NCBI GenBank assembly: GCA_003427395.1
Contig: BFEA01000349.1
Coordinates: 1,168,817-1,199,473 of the forward strand
Direction of reading: 5' to 3'
From: Chara braunii
Lineage: Eukaryota; Streptophyta; Charophyceae; Charales; Characeae
Length of the DNA stretch: 30,657 nt
The stretch's first letter is position 1; each line of letters opens with the position of its first letter. A program made the position numbers and the translations under genes. Shown here one piece after another: positions 1 through 10,427 of the stretch. The notes beneath the pieces are model-generated. The model did not search any database, had not been told where the DNA came from, and worked only from the letters and a program-made list of their open reading frames with translations.

Positions 1-114
1 ATGGGTGACCTCCGCTGGGATGGCAACGGCGACCTGCTGTGACATGCGCCAAGAACATAGCGATGGAGGGAACGTGGTGACTCTGCAGCTTGGGACGACA
101 ACACTTCGACGGGC
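1..114. other. Flank left of the gypsy element, no gene seen
   Basis: This short sequence precedes the first base of the 5' LTR (TGTGACG at 115). The five bases just before the LTR are CGGGC. A matching target-site duplication cannot be tested because the far end of the 3' LTR is missing. I see no coding or RNA feature. Confidence 0.5.
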
Positions 115-895
115 TGTGACGAACCAATTTCTGTTCCGCGCGATTTTCTGCGCGATGACAATGAGGGGTCCTAAGATGGGAAGGATGGGCCAATTACGGG
201 AGATCGGGATCGAAGGGAAATTGCATCGGTGTCCTCGCTTCTTCGTCTTTTCTTTTTCGTCGCTCCTTTTCGGAAGGCTGGGTGCAGGGCCGGGCAAGTC
301 CCGAGATGGCCGACTGCGTGGCTGTCGCGCCGACAAAGGCGCGATTGATAATGTTTGACGTCGCTTCTCTCTTGTTTTGTTGTCGGGTTTTTAGGCGCTG
401 AGGTCGCGCGGGAAGTTTTGCTTCTTTTTTAATTTCTTTTTTCGAATTTTGTCGAGCCCCGATGGCTCTCGGAATTTCGGACTTTCCTTTCGGAATTTGC
501 GTTTGATTAAAGTTCTTTTTGCAATAAGTTTAGTAATTTAGGAATTTAGGAATTCGGGATTTCTTTTGCCGCTCGTTGTCTTTCTTGCGCGCTTCTTTTT
601 TGCGGCTGCAGCGGAGCTCTGATTAGTCGGCGCCCTTAATCTCGTGTGTAACTGTAATTTTTGGACAGGCGCCATTGTAACTGTATCCCCCTTCTTGAGC
701 TTCGTCTTTCCCGCCCTCTCCTTTTCTTTTTTTTCCTGTGGATGTCTAGCCCGCAGGCTGCATGATCGGATCGACGCGTGGAGAGTGGCTATGTCCCCCA
801 CGCCGCGGTCTGGCCATGCAGAGCGTAGGCGCTCCCTCTCCTAATCTCCTTTCTAAGTCCTTGCAATTCCGTGTTCTTCGCGCTTGCATGCACGC

Positions 896-901
896 TATAA
901 A
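896..901 (+). promoter_or_regulatory. TATA box of the 5' LTR (candidate)
   Basis: TATAAA sits in the conserved context CACGCTATAAATTTCGG, about 780 bases into the LTR, and is unchanged in the other LTR at 11421-11426. That is the expected place for the U3 promoter that makes the genomic RNA. No transcription start can be read from sequence alone. Confidence 0.45.
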
Positions 902-1163
902 TTTCGGCTGCGCGATTAGATAGCTCTCTTAACCAGTTGTTGGAAGCTCGGGGTAGCACGATCAGTGAGGGCCGGCTCACGAGCGAAGTAAGAGGTGAGT
1001 TGAAGTGGGAGTCGGGCGACCCGACGGGCTGGTGCCGAATGCGCGGGGTTGACGCGCGGGGCTACGACAGACTGTAGCGCGCAGGCGAACCTGACGGGTG
1101 CAGGAGGACTAAGCGGGGTGACGACTTCGTGGGTTGGTGCGCGACGACGGACTGTCTGCATCG

Positions 1164-1180
1164 GAGAGAGAGAGAGAGAG
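1164..1180 (+). repeat. (GA)n microsatellite in the LTR
   Basis: About eight GA units are present, with a counterpart in the other LTR at 11689-11705. The run was therefore already part of the LTR when the element inserted. Confidence 0.85.
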
Positions 1181-1239
1181 TTGAGGTTGATGGACGTGGA
1201 TTCGCAACTTTCTTTGTCTTTTCTTTTCCTTTCATTTTG

Positions 1240-1246
1240 TATATAA
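1240..1246 (+). promoter_or_regulatory. Second TATA-like motif in the 5' LTR
   Basis: TATATAA follows a T-rich stretch and is conserved in the 3' LTR at 11763-11769. It is an alternative promoter candidate to the upstream TATAAA, or simply AT-rich sequence. Confidence 0.25.
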
Positions 1247-1763
1247 GTTTTGATTTCGGCTCAAACGATTCGCTCTCATTTCTCTTCGGCACATCTGTTT
1301 CGATACTGGTCCTTGTATGATGTCTCATTCTGTCTCGGTCTTCCCACTTTTGCATGTATGGGATGGACGAATTTGGATGGAGTAATATGTTTGTCGTTTT
1401 TTCATAGTCGTCGTAATTGCTTTCGTTATTGCGTGTCACTTTGATCCGTTGTCGATCTGATGTTGTTGCGATGTCTGATGTGTAATGACACCTTGCATGC
1501 TCGGAAAGGATTGTTGAGTGATTAGATGATTGGGTAGCATCCCGGACAGGGGACGCTTTTTGCAGGAGGGATTGAAATCTCACTTTGGTAGCCAATAGGC
1601 CCGGGTGCACGCAAACACCTCGCGTGGATACGCATAAGCGCAATCGGAATTGCGCGGCCTACACATGTCCACGCGCGGCGATTCGCGTTCACTAACTATG
1701 CCGCAATGACAAGATGTCGGACACATGGGACCCGGAGTGACCCGGAGTACTTTGAGCCTTGGG

Positions 1764-2439
1764 TGAGAGAATGTCTTAGGCAAAGACACCCGGAATTCCC
1801 CTGCCTAACCGATAATCGATTGTGCCCCAGAGAGTTTCACTGTGCCATAACCAGCGATCCAAGGTGCCCCGATTTTCCCACCACGGATAACACGCAATAC
1901 TTCATATCCTCCGGCTTCATCGTTATCGCTACCAATTTCCCTCACTTCCGTCTCCTCCTTCCGTATCACCAACTCACAGTGGTTCCGTGAAATTCCATCG
2001 CCCCGTATTGGCCCCGCATGCCTTAAAGAAATTGCAGGCGACGCGGCAACCGACGAGCCTCTGAAACTACGGGGCCTAACCAAAACGCACGACGACAGAC
2101 GCCACGTGTCTGCACCCGGAGGTCCGACTCACCAGAATCACAACCATCCCGGGCGGGCTTCTCCCCGAACCGCCGCCACCAAAACAGACGGATCGGACGG
2201 CCTTGAATGCACCGCGCATGCCATCTGCCTTAGGCTGCACGACCCCGACCGCCATCAGAACGGAAGTAACTCGCCCCCTTAGCTCTATTGCATCTATGCC
2301 CCTGAAACTTTGCCACAAGAGATCTCAGTTCCGACCTGGGACTCCACCCCCACTTTCCCCAAAAATCCTTGGCACACCCCTTCTCGCACTTCCAGGCCCA
2401 CATCCCACTCCGATCAGGAAGTCACGCCGGGCGTGAGGT
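1764..2439 (+). other. Probable remainder of the 5' LTR or leader, up to the primer site
   Basis: This segment has no counterpart in the window because the 3' LTR copy stops at 12338. Primer sites normally lie a few bases after the LTR end, so the LTR may really extend to about 2424-2438, giving roughly 2.3 kb. A CA that could be the terminal dinucleotide is at 2423-2424. The small ORFs here are not convincing. A CACGTG G-box hexamer lies at 2103-2108. Confidence 0.5.
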
Positions 2440-2452
2440 TGGTATCGGAGCC
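2440..2452 (+). other. Primer binding site, tRNA-iMet type
   Basis: TGGTATCGGAGCC differs by one base from TGGTATCAGAGCC, the site complementary to the 3' end of plant initiator tRNA-Met that many plant LTR retrotransposons use to prime minus-strand DNA. It lies about 145 bases before the first gag ATG, which is the right place and orientation. Confidence 0.75.
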
Positions 2453-2584
2453 CGACACGCGGCAGGGTTCTAGGACTCATAGCTGGGCGACCTGGTTAAC
2501 AGGGGACGACCTCGACCCCGGAACGCGCATCGACGCAATCCCGTCGTCACCCGAAGCCGGTCTGCGGCTCGACGGGCGGTCAAC

Positions 2585-4130
2585 ATGAACGCTAATCAAC
2601 AGAACCCCTAACAGAATCCGAATCCACAACAGAATCCTAATCAACCCGTACCACAAGCTTGGGCTCCCATGACGCCACCCGATCTCTATCTGTTTGACCC
2701 TGCACATCATCTCGTCGGAGCATGGCTGGCCACACTCCGAGCTCAGCAGTACGATGATAATGAGGCACAGGTGAACATTCCCGCTCGATTGGGAGGAGAC
2801 GCTCATCATTGGTTTAGCACCTATGTATGGGTGGATCTCCCGACATTCGAGCGAGATTTTCTGAACCGATTTGATTTTCCACCCTGAACAGGCTCTTTTT
2901 ATGATTAAAGACCGAGTTCAAAAACCCCTCGAATCTGTTACCGAGTATCGAAACCGGTTCTACAGGATGTTCGTAAAAACAGAACGAGGTGAACAGGTAG
3001 GCAGAGATTTGTTCATCGACGGACTTCGCAGCCGAACGATGAGGGTGAAACTGCGAAAACAAGTTCTCCCCCATCAATCACACGCTGCAACAAATCATGG
3101 CAGCTGCAGAGGAAATGGAATGAAAATTCGCTGCGAGTTTCCTAGAAGGGGAAGACTATCCTAGGGAAGGAGACTCGTCCGAACTATCGAGAGCTAAAGC
3201 TGAGTTGGCTGCACTACAGAACAAATTTGAAACATGGGGTTTGTGTCCAGCCCGGTCACCTATCTAGAACAGATTACCCCCAAACGACCCACCCCGAGTG
3301 TGATCACGAGCATGCTCGTGCCCGTGATGACAACACCCCCACCACCGATCGAAAGTCCCCCACGACGGAATGAGTCTTCTGCCCTATTAGAACTAACCAA
3401 GACACTGGTTACCCTGATTCAGGAAAGCAAAAAGGAACAGCGGGAACACAATGCTCGAATAGAGGCGATGATGAGGTCGATGCGACCAATAGCGGTGCGT
3501 GCCGCGCCGCTTCAACACGGACTGGCTTCGGCACCGCCTCCTGCAGAGATCCCTGGCAATCCGAACGTCTGTTACACGTGTCACCAACCAGGGCATATAG
3601 CCCAAGATTGCCCTCATCGACCCCCACAGCCACGAGTCGGGGCTGCACCTGTAGCAGCAGCGCCGACCGCTAACGGGCCGGGACGAGTAACGGCACTGAT
3701 GGAAGAAATGGAAGGAGGCAGAAACACATTAGCTACGATGGAGGAAACTGCTGAATTAATCCCATTGGATCAGTACGTAACGCTCGGATATCCGGGGCTT
3801 GGAATGATTGGAATGATTAAAGCAGCGCCAGAACCAAGAGAAGTGGCAGAGTGGCGACCTTCTCCAGGGGAGGAGTCGGGAGGACCCACCTTCATCACTG
3901 GGGAGATCGATGTTTTGAACATCGTTCGAGCCTTGGATCATCGGATTCCTCTTCCGATTGGACATCTACTTTCGATATCGGAACAAGCCAACGAACGGAT
4001 GCTGCAACATTGCAAGGCGAATCGGAAACGATTCGCCCTCGCCCGAACAGTGAACACGAAAGCAAAAAGTCCAACACAAGATGAAAAAGTTGTCGGAGCT
4101 CCAGACCCAATACGGTTAGGATTGATCTAG
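2585..4130 (+). pseudogene. gag: gag (capsid/nucleocapsid), broken
   Basis: The coding sequence starts at the ATG at 2585 with an Asn/Gln/Pro-rich leader and meets an in-frame TAA at 2609-2611. The capsid-like part (about 2669-3160) has the pattern of the Retrotrans_gag family, including HHWF, FERDF and V-x-EYRNRF. The frame shifts near 2881-2884 and again near 3068-3072, both at C runs, meets TGA at 3121-3123, and shifts again at about 3235-3270. From 3234 one open frame runs to 4130. It carries a helical charged stretch and a zinc knuckle, CYTCHQPGHIAQDC (CX2CX4HX4C, about 3570-3611), then a Pro/Ala-rich linker. It ends at a TAG in the same frame as the protease that follows. Gag would package the element RNA into cytoplasmic particles; this copy cannot make intact Gag. 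Confidence 0.85.
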
Positions 4131-6139
4131 AAGGATGATCACTTCCTGCGAATCAAACCAATCCCTTGGAAATCCGCCGAATGCGATATCGAGATATGGG
4201 GAATCCCGTACAATGCCATTATCGATTATCGAGCCGCTGTGTTGGCTATCTCGTTACGGGTAGTTGAAAGGGTCGGGAGAAAGAACGATCTAATCATGCT
4301 TACGGAGAAAGAACAGCTCGCTTCAGCGGATGAGGAGAAGATTAAAACGGTGGGATGGATGACCAATGTTGCTTTTCGATTAGGGAAGGTACATGCTTTG
4401 GGAGATGTCGAAGTCTTAGACGTAAACACTTACGACGTCCTTTTCGGCCTTCCCACTCTTGTGGCCTTGCGAGCCAATCTGGATTTCGATACACGATCGA
4501 TTGTCCTCCGAAATAGAGGAGGAAAACCTTACGTTGTACCGATGAGATTGACCCTTCGTACCACCACTAACGTAACTCCACAAGTTTCTCCCATGATGGC
4601 GGGAACCCTCCGCGTAATCACCTGGGATAACTCCACAGACGACGGGCAACCGTCAAAGGACACGGACAGCAGCGACGAGGATGATCCAGTGATCCTGGAG
4701 ATGGCACAACAGCGTATCCATTATCCTGTGCAACGAGCAAACATAAGATCGCTAAGCCTAACTGATAAGAGTCTACAGAGAGCGCAAGCCATGATTATGG
4801 GTGAACCCCTCGTGCAGATTTCGAGGATGGTCGATTCTTTGGAACCCCCTCGAACCCTATACAAAGGCGTCTCCCCTTTACTCGCACGATATAATGACAA
4901 AAGACGCTACTGCGACATCACGAATCTTCCACGATCTCTTTTGACACCTGCAAAAGAGATACGATTGATATGTTTAGGGGCGGAGACCAATTCTTTGGAA
5001 CCCCCTGAGCGCCTCGAAACCGGACTCGGAATTAAAATCGCAATGAAACCCGTGCCATGGAAGGACATTCGAGACGGAATAACACCGGAAGAACACGTGG
5101 CCATTCGAGAACAGGATGCACAGATGATGGCCACCGTATTCTCCTGGCGGTCGGATAATTCGTTTATTTCCGCGCCCCCCCCCGAAAACACTAAGCAGGT
5201 GAGTATGAAACACCTCGATGTACGGATATGGGATGAGCTGTACGAGTTGCACGTGCCCCAATACGTACCTGATGAGATCCATCATCTCATCGCGGAAATT
5301 CTAAAAGACTACAAGGGAGCGATTAGTCTGATGGACACAGACATTGGGCTGTCATTAGTCATGCAGCACGAGATTCAAACCGGAAACCATCCCCCGATTC
5401 ATTGTAAGCCCTACAGATACTCCCTGGTGGAACGAAAAACGACCCTTGAGCGGATTCGAGAATTCGAAGCTAACGTTTGGATCGAACCCTCCACCGGGCC
5501 ATGGTCGTTCCCAGTAGTATTGGTGCCAGAAAAGAATGGATCGATTCGCATATGCATTGATTATCACAAGTTGAATGACATCACGATTAAAGATGTGTAC
5601 CCCCTTCCCAGGATTGATGATTTGCTGGATGCGATTGGATGTGCTAATTATTTCAGTAAATTTGATATTCGCCACGGTTTTCATCACATCCTGGTTAAGG
5701 AGGAAGATCGGCAAAAAACGGCCTTCGTATTATTTGAAGGCACGTGGCAGTGGGTTCGATGTCCGATGGGGATTTGCAACGTGCCTGCCACATTTCAACG
5801 GGCTATGAACATGACGTTCCAGAACTTTGTCAACAAGACGCGGCTCACTCAGGGGATGATTAATTTCTGCGTCATCGTGTACATGGACGACATCCTCGTC
5901 TACTCGGAGACCTTTCACGGGCATGCACAGCGGATCGAATGGACACTGGGAGCTCTGAGAGATGCTGGGTTCAAGATCGCGCTCGAGAAAAGCGAGTTTT
6001 TTCTTTCGGAAATCTCGTTCTTGGGTTACGTGGTGACACGTAGAGGACTGCGGCCGGACTCGAGAAAGGTCGCGGAGGTGAAGGACGTCCCTGTCCCCAC
6101 GTCATTGACGCAAGTTCGAGCCTTTCTGGGCTGGCATCG
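4131..6139 (+). pseudogene. pol: pol: aspartic protease and reverse transcriptase
   Basis: This is in frame with the end of gag, separated only by TAG at 4128-4130. The protease lies at about 4150-4560. Its active-site region reads IID-Y-R-AAV at 4218-4241 where retropepsins have D-[ST]-G-A. The later YDVLFGLP motif fits the C-terminal part of the fold. A linker of about 260 codons follows. Reverse transcriptase then shows the thumb-to-palm series typical of Ty3/gypsy: PWSFPVVLVPEKNGSIRICIDY, YPLPRIDDLL, FSKFDIRHGFH, PATFQRAMN and the catalytic YMDD at 5880-5891, followed by FLGYVV and the start of the connection region. The spacing between PATFQ and YMDD is about a dozen residues longer than usual. 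A frameshift near 6138-6140 ends the frame; the out-of-frame extension stops at 6188. Confidence 0.92.
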
Positions 6140-6717
6140 TACTATCATCGCTTCATCAAGGGTTTCGCCGGAATCGCGCGGCCTCTAACAAACCTACTAC
6201 GGAAGGACCAGCCCCTCAGCTGGGATGCAGAGTGCGAACATGCCTTCGCCACCCTCAAGGACGCCCTAGCGACGACACCTATTTTGATCCGACCGGACCC
6301 TACGAAGCAGTTCATTCTTATCACGTGCCGGACGAACGAAGAAACAATTCGGCCCCGCAGGGCGAATGCTACGCAGTGGTCTGGGGAATCCAACACTTCC
6401 ATCTGTACTTGTACGGACATAAGTTCCTCCTTGTGACCGATCACGAGCCATTATTGGCTCTCAAGAAGCTCACTAATTACACGGGTATGATTGGACGGTG
6501 GGCGGTGCGTCTGCAGGAATACGACTTCGACATCATCCATCGAAAGACGGAGAGGCACGGCAACGCGGACGGGTTGACACGTCTGCATCACCCCTCTAAG
6601 GTACCTAAGGGTGAAGAAATCATTCCGTGGAAGGAACCGGAGTCAGTGAACGGACCCAAGTACGGACAAGTGGTAGTCCTTCCACATGGCAAGAAGCAGG
6701 CAATTGGCAATGGGTGA
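6140..6717 (+). pseudogene. pol: pol: connection region and RNase H, internally deleted
   Basis: The connection region continues in a new frame from 6140 (YYHRFIKGFAGIARPL, then a helical LLRKDQPLSWD segment) to FILIT at 6311-6325. The TDAS motif with the first catalytic Asp of RNase H should follow, but it is absent. The sequence jumps in a third frame to GECYAVVWGIQHF (from 6361) and VTDHEPLLALKKL, which keep the later acidic residues. About 20 residues separate the two blocks where roughly 45 are usual, so an out-of-frame deletion is inferred. The NADGLTR motif that closes gypsy RNase H is present near 6560-6580. The frame stops at TGA 6715-6717, and the PHD-integrase frame starts by 6686. 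Confidence 0.85.
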
Positions 6718-8443
6718 CGGAGGTAATCTTATGACTCCCCTCTCTCCCCTCTCATCCTCATCTCATCTCTCCCTACCCGACAAATTTTGTTATTTTTGCG
6801 AAGCAATTTCACGTGTCTACTCGGTCCCTATGTGTCCTAGTGGGGAGGGATATGCGGAGTGGATAGATTGTCGGCAGTGTGTGGCACGAGCCCATGGCTC
6901 GTGCATCCAGTACAGAAATGGCAACAAGTCGTGGTTGTGTCCCTTGTGTCGGGCTGATAAGATCCCGACTGAGGCTCGATTTCTCGACGCCACGTCAGAA
7001 GGGTTGGAAAAGACCCGGAAGTTTAGAAGGGCCGAGGTATGGACGGATATCGCTCTAATAGCTAAAGAGGACCGGAGGAGGGCCAATGAAAGGGCTCGGG
7101 ACTATCGCTGGAACGAAGGACGGTTGGAAAAACGAAAGACGGATGGTAGCGGAATTTGGATGGTAGTGCCGCATCCGTTCGTGAGGTATGACTGGGTTAA
7201 GACGGTGCATGAGGAAACTGCAGCCCATTTTGTCGTGCGGATCACGGAAGCGGCCATTGACAAGAATAAGTGGTATTGGTCCAATATTCGCGATGATGTG
7301 AAGTTCATCATCGCAAACTGTCAGGTCTGTGCTGCCGACAAGGCGCCGATTCAGCCACCAAGATCGATAGTGCCAACGGTGGTCGAAGGGCCTTTTCAAA
7401 GGATTAGTATGGGTACTACCGATATTGTGGTGCCCCCTGGACCTAATAACTGCGAGTATTCAATCCCACTAGTATTTGTAGACCATTTTTCGAAATGGAT
7501 TGAGGCATATCCGTGTCGTACACGACAGGCAGCTGAAATTGCGCGATACGTCAATCGGTTTTTAGGGATGCATCAGGACACGGAGGAAATCCTGACCGAC
7601 AATGGGGTAGAATTCAAAAGGGAAGTTTTAAGGAATCTGGTCTTACATGGCATCGCCATTCGGAACACTGCACCCCGCATGTCACAGTCTAATGGACTAG
7701 TAGAAAACGCAAATCGGGTGATAAAGACAACGTTGTGACGAAACATCGCGGTATGGGATCCGAGGCCCTGGCCCGACATCATAGATCACATCTTGGCGGT
7801 CCATCGAGGAACGCCTCACGAATCAACGGACCTTAGCCCCTTCCAATTACGAACCAATAGCGTAGCTTGTGTTTCCATATCGGGCCTCCCCGATGAATCT
7901 TCATTGAACCGACGACCCACAAGGGCCACGGTTCGGGACAAGGCCAAGCGGCACATGGAGCTGATGGAACGGTCCCTTCCCCGATTAGCCCGAAAGCGCC
8001 AGAAAATGACTGAGTTGGCCCACGACCGACAGGTCCATAGCTACGAGGCCCGAAATGGGAACACAGGACCACGGCCCCTGTATAAATTAGGGGACCTGGT
8101 GCAGGTGAGGAAATGTGCTCGCCAAGGGAAGATAGTGCCACGATTCTTCGGGCGATTTCGTGTGATCGAACTCGGCCCGAATGGAGTGAACACCGTGCAC
8201 CTCGTGCCGAAGGTCTCGGGAAGCCGATCGGCTCGACCGATCGTCCGCCACGTGTCCTACCTACGTCTTCTCCCTTTCTCTCCATCACCAGTTGTGTCTT
8301 CTTCCTCCTTTGCTACAGAGGAGGACGACGATTCCTATCGCTCTCGTCCCCTCCTGCTTCTCTTACTCCGTCCTTGTTGCCATCGCCATGAGTTTTCTCA
8401 CCGAGCGGGCTCTCGGCGATCACATGCTGGCGCCACCTGGTGA
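6686..8443 (+). pseudogene. pol: pol: PHD-type zinc finger plus integrase
   Basis: The frame is open from 6686 to 7735, has one TGA at 7736-7738, and continues in the same frame to 8443. Residues 35-88 (6788-6949) form a C4HC3 finger: CYFC, WIDCRQC, H70-x2-C73 and W83-x-CPLC. The tryptophan two residues before the seventh ligand is a PHD hallmark. Integrase follows, with an HHCC zinc finger (VHEETAAH to CQVC, about 7204-7330) and a DDE core in which LTDNG and GLVENANR supply the second Asp and the Glu. The first Asp position appears to be Gly (ISMG at about 7405). The C-terminal domain has the gypsy pattern KLGDLVQVR followed by PRFFGRFRVI. Integrase inserts the element DNA. PHD fingers bind histone H3 tails, so a targeting role is possible but inferred. 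Confidence 0.9.
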
Positions 8444-8870
8444 CATCTCGGCAATTCGGCAAGTTCATCACCCGCGATTCAATCCAGACCTTCTACGGCT
8501 CGCGCAGTTCTTCAGCACTACCGGGGTGTACGCAGCGGCGGAGTTCCGATTCACGGGCCATCGGCAAGCGATCGTATTGGCAGAGGCGATGGCGGTTCGA
8601 CGGCTGTCAGCGTCGGGAGTTAGCCACGTATCTATCGTCGTCATCTTCAGCGGTGACATTAGCGCGATCAGCCCTCTACGACACACGACCATCCGGACGT
8701 CGCTAAGGGAGTGGGGTCAGCAGCTGGCAGCAGAGTGGAATCAGTGGCTTACGCGCCGCGGCAATAATCTTGTCCCCACGGACGACATCGACGTCGGAGG
8801 GCTCCGAAGGTCTCGCCACGAGCCGGCGGTGGTGCTCCCGGAGCTCGTTCCCTTTCAGCGTTCTCAATGA
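8388..8870 (+). CDS. Accessory ORF A after integrase, unknown function
   Basis: This is an intact open frame of 160 codons from the ATG at 8388. An in-frame extension upstream to 8292 overlaps the end of pol in another frame and looks like pol shadow. The start overlaps the last ~55 bases of pol. The end overlaps the next gene by ATGA at 8867-8870, which suggests coupled translation or a polycistronic arrangement. The protein is mixed alpha/beta by eye, with an Arg-rich C-terminal third. It has no cysteine motif, no convincing membrane segment and no signal peptide. I do not recognise the family. Because it is intact while gag and pol are broken, it may be under separate selection or may simply have escaped mutation. 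Confidence 0.55.
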   Translation: MSFLTERALGDHMLAPPGDISAIRQVHHPRFNPDLLRLAQFFSTTGVYAAAEFRFTGHRQAIVLAEAMAVRRLSASGVSHVSIVVIFSGDISAISPLRHTTIRTSLREWGQQLAAEWNQWLTRRGNNLVPTDDIDVGGLRRSRHEPAVVLPELVPFQRSQ

Positions 8871-10427
8871 ACCGCTCCCGGCTCTCTACCTTCGCTCTCC
8901 CCTCTCTCTTCCCTACCTTCTGGCAGTCTGATCTTTGCCCCCGTCTCTCTTTTTGTCTGGAATCACTCGCTGTTCCCCTCCTCGATCGAAGACAGTGGGA
9001 ACTGTGGTGCGAACACTTTGTCGATCTTTCGGTGTTTCTGGTTGGGGTGCAGCTGATGTGGACGAGGGACATAGAGCACCGCGCCTGGATCGCATACGTG
9101 GAGCTGTTGATCATCCAAGCTTGGAGAACGGAGGTGGAAGGAGACCTTCTCGGGTTTCTATTCGGATCAGTGCGACCCGACCATCGGCAGCAGATCGTAC
9201 AGGAGCTCACGACTCCCCTCACGCAGCTGGTCGACGATCTCCCTCTCGATATCGTTTCGCAGTGCGACGAGACCCCGGTCCCGCACGTCCTTTCATGAAC
9301 TTTGACGCCCTATCTACAATGGTCGGCCTGCCTCGAAGAGCAAGGAAGTAACAACAACCCGCCATCGCAACGAGAGTACCTGGACCCGCGGAGGATAATC
9401 GACCTCGCCTTCTTTCAGCCTCGAACGGCCTCTGAAGACGAAGGGCTAACGCTAGAGGAGGAAGAAGAAGAGGGCGTAGAGGAAGGCGACGAGGAGGAAG
9501 AAGAGGAAACCTCGGAAGAAGAAAGGAGTTACAGTGAATACAATGAGGAAGAGTAGGAGGAAGAAGAAGAAGAAGAAGAACAAGAACAAGAACAAGAAGA
9601 AGAGGATCAGTTGGAGGAAGAGGAGGAATCTGAGTGGGAGACTTTGGGTGAAGAGGCGGATTGCTCAGAACCTCAGGAGGAGGATCCCGAGGCGGCGCGA
9701 AGAAGAGAGGAGATCGCAGTCAGGAAGCAGCCGCTGGAGCTCGCAAGTGGAGTGGATCTGCCGATCCCGAACGACCCAGCCAAGGATCCCGAGCCGCCCA
9801 AGAACGACGATGGGGACCTTGCTGCCGAGACTTCGAGCGCACCGGCCCGACGGCGACGAAGTTGATCCCCCTCCCCCTCCACCTCCGCCTGTCCACCAGT
9901 TCGAGCTCGTACCGATGCGGGGCATCGGGCTTCGTCCCCGGTCCTTATCCCGTCGTCCCCTTGACCACCTCACCAACCGCATCACCTTCCCCTGCAATCC
10001 CTTCCCAATCGACACCTTCCGCTTTTTCTACGCCACCCGTCTTGCGGTCATGGTTCATCCCCATCCTTCTACCTGGTGTGCTACCCCTGTCTTTTGTCTC
10101 CACGCCCTTCTCTTCAGTGCTGTGTGGCGAGGCCACAACATCGTCGAGGTTTACTGCATCATCACGGGGACTATCCCCGCATGCAAAAACCACGATCACT
10201 TTCGCACGATGCTTTTCCGAACTTTCACCACCCTTTACCCGGACTATCTCGCATCCCTTCCTCAAAGTGGTAATCAATTCCCTCGCTTCCATTGGATCAT
10301 CCGATATCAGGAGCTTCCGGAGACAGTCGCGGGATTAGAACGCTTTCTACCCCCACTCCCGACTAACCCACCCCCTCGCCATGCCCCCATGTATCACCTT
10401 CCCTTTCCCCTTCCTTTAGGCCATTGA
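8867..10427 (+). pseudogene. Accessory ORF B: acidic, proline-rich protein, interrupted
   Basis: One frame runs from the ATG at 8867 to 9865, interrupted by TGA at 9296-9298 and TAG at 9554-9556. Near 9830-9845 the coding sense appears to pass to another frame, which continues to 10427. Read this way the product is about 520 residues: an N-terminal helical domain rich in Trp and Leu (8867-9295), a Glu-rich stretch (about 9456-9640), a run of about eight prolines (about 9868-9891), and a C-terminal globular part with aromatic and Cys residues (about 9900-10340). The Lys-rich reading at 9534-9620 in the other frame is a shadow of the Glu-rich repeat. There is no signal peptide, furin-like site or 20-residue membrane span, so it does not look like an envelope protein. 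I do not recognise the family. Confidence 0.5.
9456..9640 (+). repeat. GAG/GAA trinucleotide-rich tract (poly-Glu coding)
   Basis: This is an imperfect run of GAG, GAA and AAG triplets inside accessory ORF B that encodes a mostly Glu stretch. The frame stop TAG at 9554 falls inside it. Slippage in such a tract would easily create frame changes. Confidence 0.8.

Larger units (their letters stand above)
115..1763 (+). repeat. 5' LTR, part matched by the 3' copy
   Basis: This segment is repeated at 10666-12338. Over the first ~200 bases I count about ten differences by eye, mostly G/A and C/T changes. Larger differences are a ~26-base loss in the right copy near 11025, a 2-base loss near 11737, and a 10-base tandem duplication in the left copy near 1735. 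It contains a TATAAA, a second TATATAA and a (GA)n run at 1164-1180. The ORFs inside it appear in both copies in the same relative place and are best read as LTR sequence, not genes. Confidence 0.9.

Noticed and set aside
1062-1643. 193-codon minus-strand open frame
   Set aside because: It lies wholly inside the LTR and has a diverged counterpart in the other LTR. It has no domain and follows the (GA)n tract, so it is a by-product of LTR sequence.
9534-9830. Lys/Arg-rich N-terminus of the frame ending at 10427
   Set aside because: It is the Glu-rich GAG/GAA tract read one base off. Only the part after about 9840 looks like protein.
8867-10427. Envelope gene of an errantivirus- or Athila-like element
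   Set aside because: The position after integrase fits, but no signal peptide, cleavage site, fusion peptide or membrane anchor is visible.
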